NCBI GenBank assembly: GCA_949987565.1 | Contig: OX465117.1 | Location: 1,007,714-1,071,713 of the forward strand | Length of the DNA stretch: 64,000 nt | Direction of reading: 5' to 3' | Source of the DNA: Luidia sarsii | Lineage: Eukaryota; Echinodermata; Asteroidea; Paxillosida; Luidiidae | In this document: positions 11,501-22,860 of the stretch, one piece after another | Layout of the letters: each line of letters starts with the position of its first letter | Position numbering within the stretch: the stretch's first letter is position 1 | The notes under the pieces: generated by a model | Seen by the model: the letters and a program-made list of their open reading frames with translations, nothing else | What the model was told of the DNA's origin: nothing | Database searches by the model: none | Made by a program: the position numbers and the translations under genes

Positions 11501-14500
11501 TTAAAGTGAAGCAGTGGCGTTCCATAGGGGAGGGGGGTTGTCAAACTTCGTGGGGGCGGACAAGTGGAGGCGTAGGGTCGACGAGTCGTCCTCCCATTGG
11601 TCGTTATTTTGGGCCCTACCGCAGCACTCTTCTGTAGGCAGCGTTGCCGCTGCCAGAAATGTTGCCGCTAGCGATTTGCCGGTTGCCAGTTTAAAGGGGC
11701 AATCAAGTGCATTCCGATGTCGGATATCTCTTTGTACCCTTCTGCTGTAAACAAATTCCGTCTGGTTCGTTTTATGACATTTGTAGCTTTTCCGTCGCGA
11801 AGCGGAAAAGCTATTGTTGTTCTGTTTTGTTTAGCTTTTCCGTCGCGAAGCGGAAAAGCTAATGTTGTTGTTCGGAATATTTGTTTTTCTTCTTATCGGA
11901 AAAACCCCATGGACAAAGCACAGGGTTTTTTCAGAGGGCACTTTTGCCATTGAACACACTTGGATTTTTTTCAAACTTGGCAAAATAATGCATAGAGCCG
12001 TTGCTGAAGTTGTGCACAGTTGTCTTTAAAACTTCATGACGTCACCACGTGTCACGTGACAGCGCTTTAAAGGGGCAAATTTCGAACTCCATTTTAAGCA
12101 AAAATGCAATTTCGTTTTGTTCCAATTTTGCACTATATCTAAGTTGGGAAAAGGTGTATCCAAAAATTGCCCTCATTTGATCTTGACGTCATCTCATGAA
12201 TATTAATGAGATCGTGAACTTTTAAGTTGTAACATTTACTTGAGCATATTTGGCCAACGGAGCAAGAATTTTCTTTTTTGTTTGTTTATATCTATAGGGG
12301 ATGTAGTTTAGAAACACCCCCGGGGACAAAATGCCATGACGCAATCGTGACGTCATCAAAATGCATGTTTTTAAATACATATTTGCCAGAAATCAATCTA
12401 CTTGAAATTTGGTGGGCATTTAGCTATTTGGCTAGACATTCTAAATCCTGAGTTTGGAAGCAATCGACCATTGTTCAGAATTATTATGATTTTGTTGAAA
12501 AATATAATGAAGTCCCCATACACTTTGTGCACAAAATATGCCCGTGCGTTTTGGGGTAGGAATGCAGGGTACTGGTTCGAACCCCGTTGATGTCATTTTG
12601 TTTTTTTTTATTTAAAGAACAAGATGCGAAAAAGCGTTATGTTCTGTTTGTCAACAGACATAAATCTCTAGTTACATTTAGTTTTGTACGTCATCGTGAC
12701 AAAATATTGCGGACCGCGGAATTTGGAAAGATGATGTGCGCCTAGCCTCAGCAGGGAGAAACTGTGGATTAAGCGTCTCTGCACTATACAACCTCATGGC
12801 CTTAATAATCAGGAAGGGAATGACTAATCCTCACTTCATTAACACCTTGTTTTCTTCATCTTCTCTGTAGCTTTCCCCTTTGATCTCCCACCTCCCTCCC
12901 GTCCCTTTGATCCTCCCCATTATTTTGTTTGTTTTCCCTTTAATCTTCCCTCCCTTGGTGTACATCCGGATCCCATTCCCTTCCTTTTTGCCCTAGCCCC
13001 AGCCCTATCTCTATTTATAGTTCTAGCCCAAGCCCTAGCCCAGGCCCTAGCCCTAGCCCTACCCCAAGCCCTAGCCCAAGGCATAGCCCTAGCCCTAACC
13101 CAAGCCCTAGCCCAAGGCCTAGCCCTAGCCCCAGCCCAAGCCCTAGCCAAGGCCTAGCCCAAGGCCTAGCCCTAGCCCCAGCCCAAGCCCTAGCCCAAGG
13201 CATAGCCCAAGGCCTAGCCCAAGCCCTAGCACTAGTCCTAGCCCTAGCCCTAGCCCAAGCCCTAGTCCAAGCCCTAGCCCAAGCCCGACTTAGTAAAAAA
13301 GAGCTGCCGTAGATGTTGGCTGTATCAATAGCCCGATACAAAAATCTTTAAACCTAAAATAGGGGACTGACGTTTCATTTCTAGCAGGACCATTCCCAAA
13401 GAGAGATTGTTGTTGGCTTCCTTGAACCTAAGTTGTTTTTCTCTTTTGTTTCATCGTAGTTTTGTCCCCGCCCTGGATCGGCCCTGGTCATGCGCAGATG
13501 GCAAACCACGTGACCACCTGGTCTACATCAAGACACACAAGACAGGCAGCTCCACGTTGTCCCATCTCATTGGCCGGTACGGCTACACGCGCAACCTCTC
13601 CTTCGCCCTCAACAAGAACCACCCGATTTCCGGCCATTTCATGAACGACCCGATCAGGTTAGGGATGGAGAAGGGCCTCCTGCCGCACTTGAGGTCCAAA
13701 AGCTACACGGGGAACGCCGCACTCAAACATGACATCCTGAGTCTTCACATACGGTTCAATCGAACGGTCATGGATTCGTTCATGGGGTTACCAACTCGTT
13801 ACATCACGACGCTCCGCGATCCGGGGTACCAGTTTGAATCCGCCTTTGCACATTTCGGTCTGTCTAAAGTATTACCGAAGAAAGTCAATCGCCTGTGCAA
13901 TGGATCGATTACCTGCTCGATTGAAGAGTTTCTAAAGAGACCCGAGTTCTACTGGAAGCTCATCAAGCCTCCACGGTGGTTTTGGAGTAGAAACAATCTC
14001 GTGTACGACATGGGATTGGACCACGAGTACCACACCAACCAGACCGTCGTCGATGCTTTCATTCAGAAACTGGACGCCGACTTGGATTTGGTCTTGATCA
14101 CCGACTACTACGACGAGTCGCTGTTGCTGCTGAGGAAACTCATGTGCTGGGATTGGCACGATATCCTGTACATTGCCGAGAACGTCCGCACCACCAAGGC
14201 AACTATGAGCGACAAACTGCGCAACAAAATCCGTGAATGGAACTCGGTAGACATGCAGATGTACAGGCACTTCAACAAGACCCTGTGGGACAGGATCGAG
14301 CAGTACGGACCCAGCTTCCGGACCGATTTGGAACAATTCAGACAGATGAAGAACGAGACTCTCTCCCGATGCATTCAGAGAGTTGACACGCAGAAAGGTC
14401 CCGGCCGTGGTTATCGTATACTTTACCACAGCATCATCAAGCCTAACGCCAGCACTGACTGCAACCTGATTGCAAAAAGCAGTTTTGATGGACTTATCGA

Positions 14501-14591
14501 AACCATTTGGAAGAGACAGAAGAAGGGCATGAGCCTATCAGAAACAAAGAACGCTCATGTTAACAAAACGGACGCGAGACGTTTGTTGTGA
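8579..14591 (+). CDS. Galactose 3-O-sulfotransferase-like Golgi enzyme (two exons)
   Basis: Likely transfers sulfate from PAPS to the 3-OH of galactose on glycolipids or glycans in the Golgi lumen. Exon 1 is 8579-8781 (donor GTAATA). Exon 2 is 13460-14591 (acceptor CTTTTGTTTCATCGTAG). The two leave and enter in matching phase, giving 444 residues, normal for the Gal3ST family. Residues 8-30 form one hydrophobic segment after a basic N-terminus (type II signal anchor), followed by a Thr/Pro-rich stem. The PAPS 5'-phosphosulfate loop is IKTHKTGSST (91-100), and the 3'-phosphate region is TTLRDPGYQFESAF (184-197). The stretch LVLITDYYDESLLLLRKLMC (278-297) is also typical of the family. N-glycosylation sequons lie near 113, 168, 215, 261, 340 and 366. 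An ATG at 13407 opens the same frame but lies upstream of the acceptor in the intron, so it is not taken as the start. The exact acceptor sugar cannot be told. Confidence 0.85.
9455..9915. mobile_element. Inverted-repeat element carrying a 20-bp minisatellite
   Basis: Two inverted arms of about 65 bases lie at about 9462-9535 and 9842-9905, sharing TACCACATAAACGCTA/TAGCGTTTATGTGGTA and TTTGTACACAAAC/GTTTGTGCACAAA words. Between them, at 9590-9795, are about ten copies of a 19-22 bp unit containing GGCTTTCTGCACAGC. A partial homologue of one arm lies at 6850-6985. The whole element lies in the sulfotransferase intron. Frames reading QKAY/AVQKA on the minus strand are by-products of the minisatellite. 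Confidence 0.7.
10283..10690 (+). repeat. Dispersed repeat with TTTAAAGGGGCTGTGCAAT end
   Basis: This roughly 400-bp sequence is shared with 20175-20610 (opposite orientation) and in part with 47505-47615. Shared words include GATGTCATCACAGGATCATG, GCAAGTTTTCAGTTTT and GACCTATCCCTAAACCT. The ends resemble short terminal inverted repeats (TTTAAAGGG). No coding content. Confidence 0.65.
10703..10862. repeat. Hammerhead-like foldback family 1, copy
   Basis: An inverted pair of the core: TTTCGATCCTAGCAGGACC followed by GGTCCTGCTAGGATCGAAA, with the AGTAAGCAGTTTGCAACA flank in the second arm. Confidence 0.8.
10866..11512 (+). repeat. 140-bp tandem repeat interrupted by a ribozyme-bearing insertion
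   Basis: Units of about 140 bp share GTACACTTCAGATCCCTA, ATGACAGCAGAAAAT and GAGCTTGACTTTGATATTT. Units begin near 10866, 11000 and 11140. The array breaks off near 11191 and resumes near 11409, with the 11215-11415 element between. The word TAGCTT stands on both sides of the break and may be the target duplication. Confidence 0.7.
11215..11415 (-). mobile_element. Retrozyme-like family 2 element with intact hammerhead core
   Basis: A copy of about 190 bp begins with AATTAGGTTTGCGGTGACAC, contains GGTTCTGAAAA, then on the minus strand the hammerhead-like motif at 11303-11347: CTGAAGA, a spacer C, a seven-pair helix II (GAGCAG with CTGTTC plus flanks), GAAAC, GTC, and a helix I of at least three pairs. 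It is closely related, end to end, to 46138-46330 in the opposite orientation. No protein is encoded. Confidence 0.65.
11785..11860. repeat. Twin 28-bp palindromes
   Basis: The same 28-bp palindrome occurs twice, at 11785-11812 and 11833-11860. Each has arms AGCTTTTCCG and CGGAAAAGCT around TCGCGAAG. The spacing is 48 bp start to start. They may be hairpins or the edge of a dispersed repeat. Confidence 0.85.
13008..13292. repeat. CCCTAGCC-type minisatellite
   Basis: Tandem 6-12 bp units such as AGCCCTAGCCCA and AAGGCCTAGCCC fill about 280 bp of the sulfotransferase intron, just before the catalytic exon. The unit differs from the animal telomere repeat (CCCTAA). Confidence 0.9.
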
Positions 14592-15954
14592 CGAAGTTGC
14601 GTGAGGAAGTCGTGCTAACCAAAATCCAACACACTTTGCCATCTTCGCCGAAGAAAAGACAAAAACAAAATTAGTTTCTGTGCGAGGTTTTGATGGATAT
14701 ATTTTGTGGTATATTTTGACCCAGTGATTGATGTTAACTATCCATTCTCAAGGTTTTAAACCTTCGTGTGTGATTGTCTCATTCCGTGATAGATGTATAG
14801 TTAGCAGCTGAAGGACGCATGCGCAGTTGCGGGTGCGCCCAAGGCGCATGCGCTCTATCTTCGACGGCAGCGCCACTGGCTTGCTGTCGTGACTTTTGGG
14901 CAAAGATCGTAGGCCCTTTTTCCCAAACCCGGCTTAGGCTCAGGCTCCGGTTTTGCCTTCATTTTTTCCATCCATTTTTAAGTCCAAGGCATGAAAATGG
15001 TTTTGGAAACGTGCCCATATCGCGCAAGATAGCCTACTCATGCGATATCACACGCACCCTGATGAAGTACGCACTGGATGCCATGTTTTAATAAGCAAAG
15101 TCGCATGCGTGCGCTCCATCGCGTGGTCACATCGCATCAAAGGTTATCACATTCTGTTCACGCATCCAATATTGTATCTTTGTCACTGTTTGTGACTTTC
15201 CCGCTTCACCTCCGGAGCATTGAAAGCAGACGACAGAGCACTCAGTTGCTTACTAAAAAAATGGCCGCCGGGCGACTTCACCTTTTTGAGCAGAGTAGGT
15301 TATTTTGCGCGATTCGCGCGCCATAGGATCTTTGCTTTTAGGCTGATGGGGGCTTGTGTGGTCTCAGGGATGATAGCCTATGTTATTGCACAGTCTGTGT
15401 GCAGGGCTGCTGATTTTGCGTGTGTCGGATTCATCACATCATAATCAGGTATATATATACGTTATGAATACATAATAGATGAGATCCGAACCGCTCTGTC
15501 ACTCCGTGGTTTCGTGATTGATCGGTTGCTGTTGTGCATGTACAGCCTAGGACCAGTTCTGCACAGTCTGCGTCTGTTCCTCTCGATTCACCTCAGTGTG
15601 CCCGAAGATGAATCGCATTCCTTTGTGTCTCTGAGTTGATTGAGTAGTTGATATACTATGCACGGTTGTACATGTTTCCTCGACACTTTATTAATATTAT
15701 ACAGGATAAATGGGGAGCCGATTGTCACTGACATTGTTCATGGTCAGTGGAGATACAGTCCTATCAATTACCTTCTTGTAATGCCAGAGGATCAAACGGA
15801 CTCTTTTAAATTATTTTTACGAAAGAGTAGAACGGAAATAGGTAGGGCCTATGCAGCTGCTTTCAACCTACTTTCCTTGTTGATGTTTTAAACAGGGTAC
15901 ATGGTAAATGGTTCGTGTGGTTTCTTTTCTTCTAAAGAGAATCAAGAGGTCTTA
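14592..15954. other. Sulfotransferase 3' flank, no further gene recognised
   Basis: The first few hundred bases are probably the 3' untranslated region. At 14900-15000 there is a fragment of a dispersed repeat with GGCTTAGGCTCAGGCTC words, also seen near 29270-29340 and 51700-51870. A 78-residue frame at 15658-15891 follows an acceptor-like TTATACAG but resembles no family known to me. Confidence 0.4.
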
Positions 15955-16125
15955 AAATTTAGTGGGCCTGACGTTTCGATCCTAGCAGGACCTTTCTCAA
16001 AGGCACTCTGCCTTTGAGAAAAGTCCTGCTAGGATCGAGACGCCAGGCCCACTTAATTTTAAGATTTACATTTTGGTAATTTTAGTCAGTAAGCAGTTTG
16101 CAACATTTTTGTATATCACCGAGAA
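15955..16125. repeat. Hammerhead-like foldback family 1, copy
   Basis: The two arms meet at GGCACTCTGCC, each with TCCTGCTAGGATCGA or its complement. The right arm is followed by the CAGTAAGCAGTTTGCAACA flank. The target seems to be GAGAATCAAGAGGT, which stands before and after the insertion. Confidence 0.8.
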
Positions 16126-17061
16126 TCAAGAGGTAATAATTGTTTCGACGTTCGCAAAGCACCATGGGTTTAGATGACAAACTGGCCGTATTTTTATCGC
16201 ACAACTCTATGGCAAAGCACTCAAGTTTATTATTATTTTATGTAAATTATTTTCTCCCAAAATAGATGGAGTTCAGAAATGAAACTCGCACAGAATGTTC
16301 GTCTAGGTTCCAGCAACAAAATATGTTTTTGTTGTTGAAACATTAAGTGGGTAGTTTTGGAGAAATTAGTGGGGATTCCGTTGTGACTGGGTCGTATATG
16401 TTTATGCTGAAAATCTGGCCATTTGATTGTACAGTATTTATTAATTTTCTCGGCATAGAGCGTATTCGTGAAACATCGCTAGCATCTCGGGGTCACAACA
16501 TTTTTTCATCCTTTTTTTTTCAATCCATGGCTTAGTATTCATCACAAGAGGCTTATAGTTGTACCGTCTACGTTTCTTGCCATCACTTTGTCAATTGTGC
16601 AACTTTCCCTACCATAGAGAAGTACTGACCTCACGTGTGCATTAATGACACGAATTTTCATATAAAGATAGAACCTGCCATTCAAATTTGTAATAATCTT
16701 GATGTTGCTTGCCTTTTGAAGTAGCTATAGTACCAAAAATATTGACTTAATTGACGAAACTCTAGACATTTAAAAATAATAAATACATTTCAAAAAATGT
16801 TTATTGAGAGGTACCAATAGAGTGAGGTTATTTATTCATTAAGCAACTGCAAGGTTATTTATTATGTTATTTAGCAGGCTTGTATCGTGGTCATGATAAT
16901 TGCCGACTCATCGTCGTATCTCATTATCGAAGACTGTTTTTTTTTAAAGCGGGAAATGGCCTTGCCTGTACGGCAATGAGTTTGTTTATCAACTCAGCAC
17001 AATACAGAAAACCTTGCAGCTGTGACTCGCTTCAGTGCTATAATGTGATGTTGCTCTCTGA

Positions 17062-17097
<36 letters not shown>

Positions 17098-17137
17098 TGC
17101 ACCTGCCCATAATATTATTATATGCCACTTGTCCAAT
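16126..17137. other. AT-rich stretch, nothing recognised
   Basis: No gene or clear repeat seen, apart from a 28-base poly-A run at about 17066-17093 immediately before the next MITE. Confidence 0.4.
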
Positions 17138-17577
17138 TGTGACCCGGCACAGCGACATGAGGAATATCCCACCAAAACACTTTTCGAGTAAACAACGCCT
17201 GAAGTCAAAGTATCTTCTCAATTCGATAAAATTTCCGGAAAGTTAATGTATTGGAGGATGTTAGTTCAAAGGATTTTTCCGAAATCCGTCTCTAAATGTT
17301 AAAAAGACGAGGATTTTGGGGGAGTATTGTGCACTGTTTTCATGAAAATGTAAAGTTCCTGCCTTTTTGAATGGCCACTTTCGAGGAATTAGAATGGTGC
17401 TGCTATATTGTGTCCGGTACCAAACGAACGAGCGAAGTCCTCTTGTACTATTTACAACAAAGTTCACACGGAAATAATTTTGATATCATTTGAAAGTTAA
17501 TGGTATACTCACATCATTAGAAAATCTCAAAATCTCAAAAGTGGGGGTTATTCCTCATTATGCAGTGCCGGGTCACA
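17138..17577 (+). mobile_element. TGTGACCCGGCAC MITE, full-length
   Basis: Terminal inverted repeats TGTGACCCGGCACAG and CTGTGCCGGGTCACA (here with one change) bound 440 bp of non-coding DNA. Inner sequence includes GAGGAATATCCCACCAAAAC near one end and GTGGGGGTTATTCCTCATTA near the other. Other copies are at 22176, 29382, 56483 and 61658. Confidence 0.9.
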
Positions 17578-17714
17578 ATTGTCCGTGAGAGCACTAGTGT
17601 ATAGGTTTCTGCAGAGCGTAAGTAACATGCAGTAACTAGCCAGTCAGGAATCTTTAATAGGACACAGAATGACATGGCCTTTTTATTTCACAAAATGCAT
17701 TTTCCAATCATTCG

Positions 17715-17775
17715 GAAGGCCTGACGTTTCGATCCTAGCAGGAACTTTCTCACAGGCAGAATGACAAAAACAAAT
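17715..17775. repeat. Family 1 hammerhead-like module, single arm
   Basis: One arm only: CCTGACGTTTCGATCCTAGC, then GAACTTTCTCACAGGCAGA and the ACAAAAACAAATAGA tail that follows this arm in the 3640 copy. Confidence 0.7.
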
Positions 17776-18715
17776 AGAAGGGGGAGAGAATATAGGACAT
17801 GGATGACAGACAGAGGACAAAGGGGATAGCTGGTAGGGTGAGATCAAAGGGAAGGGCAGGGTTTGGGTAGGGATTGGAAGGGGGAAACATTACAGTGAAA
17901 GGGTGAAAGAGAGAAGTGGGGATTAAAATGAAAAAAAAACACACAAAATACCCTTTCCCTCGTACATGTAAATTGCAATCCATTTCCCCTTCCCCTTTTT
18001 TTTTCATTTCGTAGGTTTTACTAATGCGTCTTTTTGGATGACCGCTTTTGCCTTGGTGGAGATTATGAGTCCCCAGATGGCAGGTGCTCCCATGGTAATA
18101 TTTTTGCAACCCCGTGCAACATTGCTGTTTCCAAGGCAACCAGTCGTAAAAAGACAGGCTCGTGGTTTTTTAATTTACGAACCAAAGCCATTATTAATCC
18201 CGTCGTTCTCGAAAATAATGGATTATTATAATCGGTTTGGGAATGGCTACATGCTACTCGTAATGTCGAGAGAGTATAGTGAATATTCACTGGCTCACGG
18301 TCGGCTGTAAATTTGTCAAAAATGAAAGGGAAAAAACAAATACACAAAGTGGGGGTAGCTTGCTGCTTTTATTGATCATTGCAGCTACAACCTTCAGCTC
18401 AGAAAGCCTTGGGTCCTCTATGCCGATATTTTCATGGAAGGTGTTCCTCTCCTCTTACCGACCTGGTCCCTTATTTAGGACATTTAAGAGAGCAACCAGG
18501 CTGTTTGCCTCCTCTCACCCACACACTCTATCTGTCCCAAGGTGTAGAACAAAGAGGTATCAGAACAGCTTCTTCCCTCGTTCAGCCTCTCTCTGAATTT
18601 CCCTTCCTGGTTCATGTTTCCCCCCTGCCTACGATCTTGCCCTTTTTTAAATGGAATGTCAATTCCTATCTCCAGCCTTCCTGAGTCCCTCTCTGTCCCC
18701 TTTATTCCTTAGCCC

Positions 18716-19070
18716 TTAAAGGCCCTATATACAACATCGGTAAAGGTCAGAAGATTGCCACAGTTTGTGTGTTAAACCATTGAACATTTCAAATAAGAAA
18801 TCCTGGGAAGGTTTTAGCCCAAATGGTAATCTGAGAAAGTCGAAAAGGGCGAAAAACCGTCACGATTTTCGAACCCTTCTGTCGTGTAAGAAATAATTTA
18901 TTACTCGCGAATAATTTTTGTCTATTTGTCGATGTTTGAGTGAAGATTTCTCGAAAAGTACAGCATCCCAGACCGTAAGATTTCAACATGAGGATACAAT
19001 CATGACCATCTAATGTGTAAATTAGAAGGAAATCTGTGGACATCAATGTTTCCCTGTATGGAGCCCTTAA
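18716..19070 (+). mobile_element. TTAA-flanked MITE (AGGCCCTATACAACAT ends), copy
   Basis: Starts TTAAAGGCCC and ends in CCCTTAA. Interior words shared with all members are AAGATTGCCACAGTTTGTG, AGTACAGCATCCCAGACCGT and ATCATGACCATCTA. The 3' terminal repeat is eroded in this copy. Confidence 0.8.
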
Positions 19071-19910
19071 CATTGAGTGGCTTTATAGCCTTGTTTGGGC
19101 CGAATTTGCATTAAAAAAAATTCGTGGGGACCAGCTGGTTGTCTGCTTCCCGGTAACCAGCGAACTTGCAAAGGGTGGCGATATCCCATACTCGAATCTC
19201 TATCCGTGTGGTGATATTCAGACTCATGGTCATTATTATTATTAACGACTGAAATATGCACAAGTCTTCCGTGGTTTTGACTGTACTTTATCATCCTCAT
19301 TCGAAGACATACCTCTACAACTGACAGTTTCGAATACCCTTTTGCGTGGTGTGATGAGCGTATACAAAACAGCTTTAGTGAATCTGAATGATTATTATGT
19401 CACAATAGAATTGTCAGGACATTTCTCAAAGGCAGAGAAGACAATAGAAGGTTTTAGACTACTGTGTATATCAATTACAATTTTGTGAATTTTTATGTTT
19501 GAACCGATGTACTGTTTTAGAATATCAAATATTACACAGGGTATAATGTTTATTGTCTTTCATGCAACTTCTCAAATAGTTTTGTTCCTGTTTATTATGT
19601 GTTAGACGAACTTATTTCATTTCTCCCAAACTGGGCGTTTTTTTTATCATGAATAAAATTCACGATTTAAAAAGCAACAACTCGGATTTATGATAATAAA
19701 GGTAGACTTTTTTCGATGATATGAATAATTATAGTAATTCACCACGTGGCTTTATATGAGTACTCTTACCTTTATAAGCTGCATTGAGATGTGTGTTGTT
19801 GTTCAATTTAAAAATAAAATGGGGCCTAACTCTTCACATTTTTGACAGTACTGTTTTCGATTTTTGATTTGGATTGTCCCGGATTTAATGGCCATGCACA
19901 CTGCATTATT

Positions 19911-20175
19911 TTAAAGGCCCAAAACAACATTGGAAGATCAAAAAACATCGATGTCCTTCTGATTAACACGTACAGTTTGTAGATGGTCATGATATAATTC
20001 TCATGTTGAAATTTGACGGTCTGGGATGCTGTATTTCTCGGGAAATCTTCACTCAAACATCGACAAATAGTCTATTACTCGCTATAGTATTAAACTATTT
20101 CTTACACTACAGAACAGTGCAAACACGGTGACGTGTTTTGTTGTTGTTGCTCTTTTCATCTTTTGTTATCTTTTT
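19911..20175 (-). mobile_element. TTAA-flanked MITE, truncated copy
   Basis: Begins TTAAAGGCCCAAAACAACAT and shows the family interior (GATGGTCATGATATAAT, TTTACTCG-like words). The far end is lost and it is followed by the 20175 repeat. Confidence 0.75.
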
Positions 20176-20610
20176 TACCTTTAAAAGATTATATCCTTAT
20201 GAAAATGAGGGCTCTATTGTAAGGTCATGTCAGGAACTCACAGTTTAGAAACCATAAGAAAAATGTTGAATTTCAAACTGCAAATTCACCCCTCGGGATT
20301 AGGTTTGATGAAAAACTCCTAGACTAAAATGTTTATGAAAATCAACAGGTTTAGGGATAGACCTGCAGGAAAAACCAGAAATTTTCAGAAACCGATTTGC
20401 TTTCTGTTGCATGATCCTGTGATGACATCGCAAATTTGCTCATGAATATTGAAATTCTCATTTTAGCATAAAAACTGAAAACTTGCTAATACACCCTGTG
20501 TTAACAACACCCTGTGTTAACAACACCCTGTGTTAACAACTGTGTTAACAACATTTCAAAACAGTTCTGTAGCATGGATTTTTAAATGATACAATTTTTA
20601 TTGCACATAC
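20175..20610 (-). repeat. Dispersed repeat, same family as 10283
   Basis: Shares CATGATCCTGTGATGACAT and AGGTTTAGGGATAGACCTG with the 10283 copy in reverse. At 20490-20545 it holds four tandem copies of the 16-bp self-complementary unit AACACCCTGTGTTAAC. Confidence 0.65.
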
Positions 20611-20611
20611 C

Positions 20612-20990
20612 CTTTAAAGGCTCGTAAAGCAACATTAGTTGTAAAGCAACATTATTTTGTGAAGGTCAAAAGATTGCCACAATTTGTGTGTTAAACCATA
20701 AAACATTCCCAAAAAGCAATACTGCTAAAAAATGGTAATCTGAGAAAGAAGAAAAATGCAAAAACAAAAAGGTTTACGCACCGTTCTGTAGTGTAAGAAA
20801 TAGTTTATTACTCGCGAATATAATTTGTCGATATTTGAGTAAAGATTTCTCGAAAAGTACAGCATCCCAGACCTTAAGATTTTAGCATGAGGATTTTATC
20901 ATGACGATCTACAAACTGTGTAAAATTAGAAGGAAATCTGTACACAACGACGTTTCCCGGTTTTCCCAATGTTGTATTCGGCCGTGGCTC
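20612..20990 (+). mobile_element. TTAA-flanked MITE, degenerate copy
   Basis: Family interior is present (AAAGATTGCCACAATTTGTG, AGTACAGCATCCCAGACC). The 5' end is rearranged, with a duplicated GTAAAGCAACATTA. The right end breaks off inside the terminal repeat (CCAATGTTGTATTCGG). The following 21000-21140 stretch is also found inverted near 26940-27120, so this is part of a larger duplicated block. Confidence 0.65.
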
Positions 20991-21669
20991 GTAATGGCGT
21001 ATATGGAAACACGCTTGCATGGTCGTGTTAGGGGGTCGATAGTGCTGTGCTTATTTATCACGGGACTACGTAGCGTCTACGATAACGTGGTGTGTTTTGT
21101 TTTTTTAGATCTTCGCGAGGGACTAGCGAGGAAATAAATTAGTAGGGAAGGGCAGGCTATTATAAAAATCCATCGTCTAAATGAGATACTTCTGACGTAG
21201 GGACAACATTAGACGACCTCCAAGATGAAAAAAAAATGCATTGTGACCATTAGTGGAATTGCACGCACAGCGTTCTATTCGTGTATATCACTGCAGTTAT
21301 TAGAGGTTTTGTGGATTGCCATTTGCATCAACGCAGTCGTTCGGTTCTTATTGATCTGCAAAGAATCTCAACAATACCCCGGTAGCTGGACATAATGAGC
21401 AACGTAAACATTGACCTTGAGAGCGTATACTCAGTGTAGACGTTAATTAAATGTTGCCGACTGCATGGCGCCCAAAACAAAATTATCTAAAAGAACAAAG
21501 ACTCACAAAACAGTTTATGATATTTTCTGTCCATGCATGCATGCATCCATCAATGCATTTATTCTTCCTTTCCAATCACCCAGCCATATAAATCGTTAAA
21601 ATAATTCAGAATTAGATTAAGGAGAAGCTGCCGGAATGAAGAATTTTCAAGAAATGCAACTTTGGGAAG

Positions 21670-22028
21670 TTCGGGAAACATCAATGTCCACAAATTTCCC
21701 TGTAATATCTCTACTGTTTGTAGATGGTCATGATTGAATACTCATGTTGAAATCTTATGATCTGGGATGTTGTACTTCTCGAGAAATATTCACTCAAATA
21801 TCGACAAATAGTGTATTACTCGCGAGTAATAAACTATTTCTTACACTAAAGAACGGTGCGTAAACCCGCGTGACGGTTTTTGTTTTGGCCTTTTTCTACT
21901 TTTTCAGATTACCATCAACGATGAGCTAACAACCTTTGCAGTATTGCTTTTTCGGAATGTTTTATGGTTTAACACAAACTCGGGTGGCAATCTTTTTACC
22001 TTTACTGATGTTGTATAGGACCTTTAAT
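21670..22028 (-). mobile_element. TTAA-flanked MITE, copy
   Basis: Reverse orientation: GATGGTCATGATTGAATAC, then TGGCAATCTTTTTACC, ending in TTGTATAGGACCTTTAA. The left terminal repeat is degraded. Confidence 0.75.
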
Positions 22029-22175
22029 GAATGATTCGTGCCTATTATGGCGACGCATCATCTCGCGAATGCAGCTCAAATGTACACACAGTCCTGTAAT
22101 TGGAACACAGTGGGGTATATCATATTCAAAATGCAGCTAGACGATATGCAGCTACAAAATGAAGGCTTATAATTA

Positions 22176-22615
22176 TGTGACCCGGCACAGCATAATGAGG
22201 AATAACCCCCATATTTGCGATTTTGAGATTTTCTTATGATGTGAAAGAGTATACCATTAGCTTTCGAATGATATTAAATGTATTTCCTTATGAACTTTGT
22301 TGCAAATAGTACAAGGGGACATACACGTTCATTTGGCACCAGACACAATATAGCAGCACCAGTCTAACTCCTCGAAAGTGGCCATTCAAAAAGGCAGGAA
22401 CTTTATATTTTCATGAAAACAGTACACAAACACTTTTTTTTCAACATTTAGAGACGGATTTCGGAAAAATCCTTTGGACATCCTCCAATACATTAACTTT
22501 CCGAAAATACCACAAAAAAAAAGATTTGTAATCGAATTGAGAAGATAACTTCAGACGTTGTTTACTGGGAAAGTGTTTTGGTGGGATATTCCTCATGTCG
22601 CTGTGCCGGGTCACA
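22176..22615 (-). mobile_element. TGTGACCCGGCAC MITE, full-length
   Basis: 440 bp with matched ends TGTGACCCGGCACAGC and GCTGTGCCGGGTCACA. It is flanked by TAATTA on both sides, which contains the TA target duplication. It reads in the opposite direction to the 17138 copy. Confidence 0.92.
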
Positions 22616-22629
22616 TAATTATAGGCTTG

Positions 22630-22860
22630 GGATCAGGCCTAGTCTCCGTCTGACAAAACCTGACACTCCAGGTAATTATATGTTTGTTTCCGAATTTGAA
22701 GGTTTGTTGGCTTGATAGGTACAAGGTAATCCCTAAGAAACTGAGGCCAAACGCTTGTTTTTAGATGCCTGTGATATTATAACGAGAAGGATAAAAATAA
22801 TAATAACGACCAAAGCCTTATGTCGAGCCTGTAAGCCTTCATTTCGAAATATCCAGAACT
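22630..22860 (+). repeat. Dispersed repeat with CCAAACGCTTGTTTTTAGATG
   Basis: Shared with 41630-41790 (reverse) and 51836-52050 (forward). Common words include GTTTGTTTCCGAATTTGAA, GTTTGTTGGCTTGATAGGTA and AAGCCTTCATTTCGAAA. No coding content. Confidence 0.7.

Noticed and set aside
13008..13292. Interstitial telomere repeat
   Set aside because: The unit is CCCTAGCC-like, not CCCTAA; only one CCCTAACCC occurs by variation.
15658..15891. 78-codon open frame after an acceptor-like site
   Set aside because: No start context, splice partner or family resemblance; kept only as a note.
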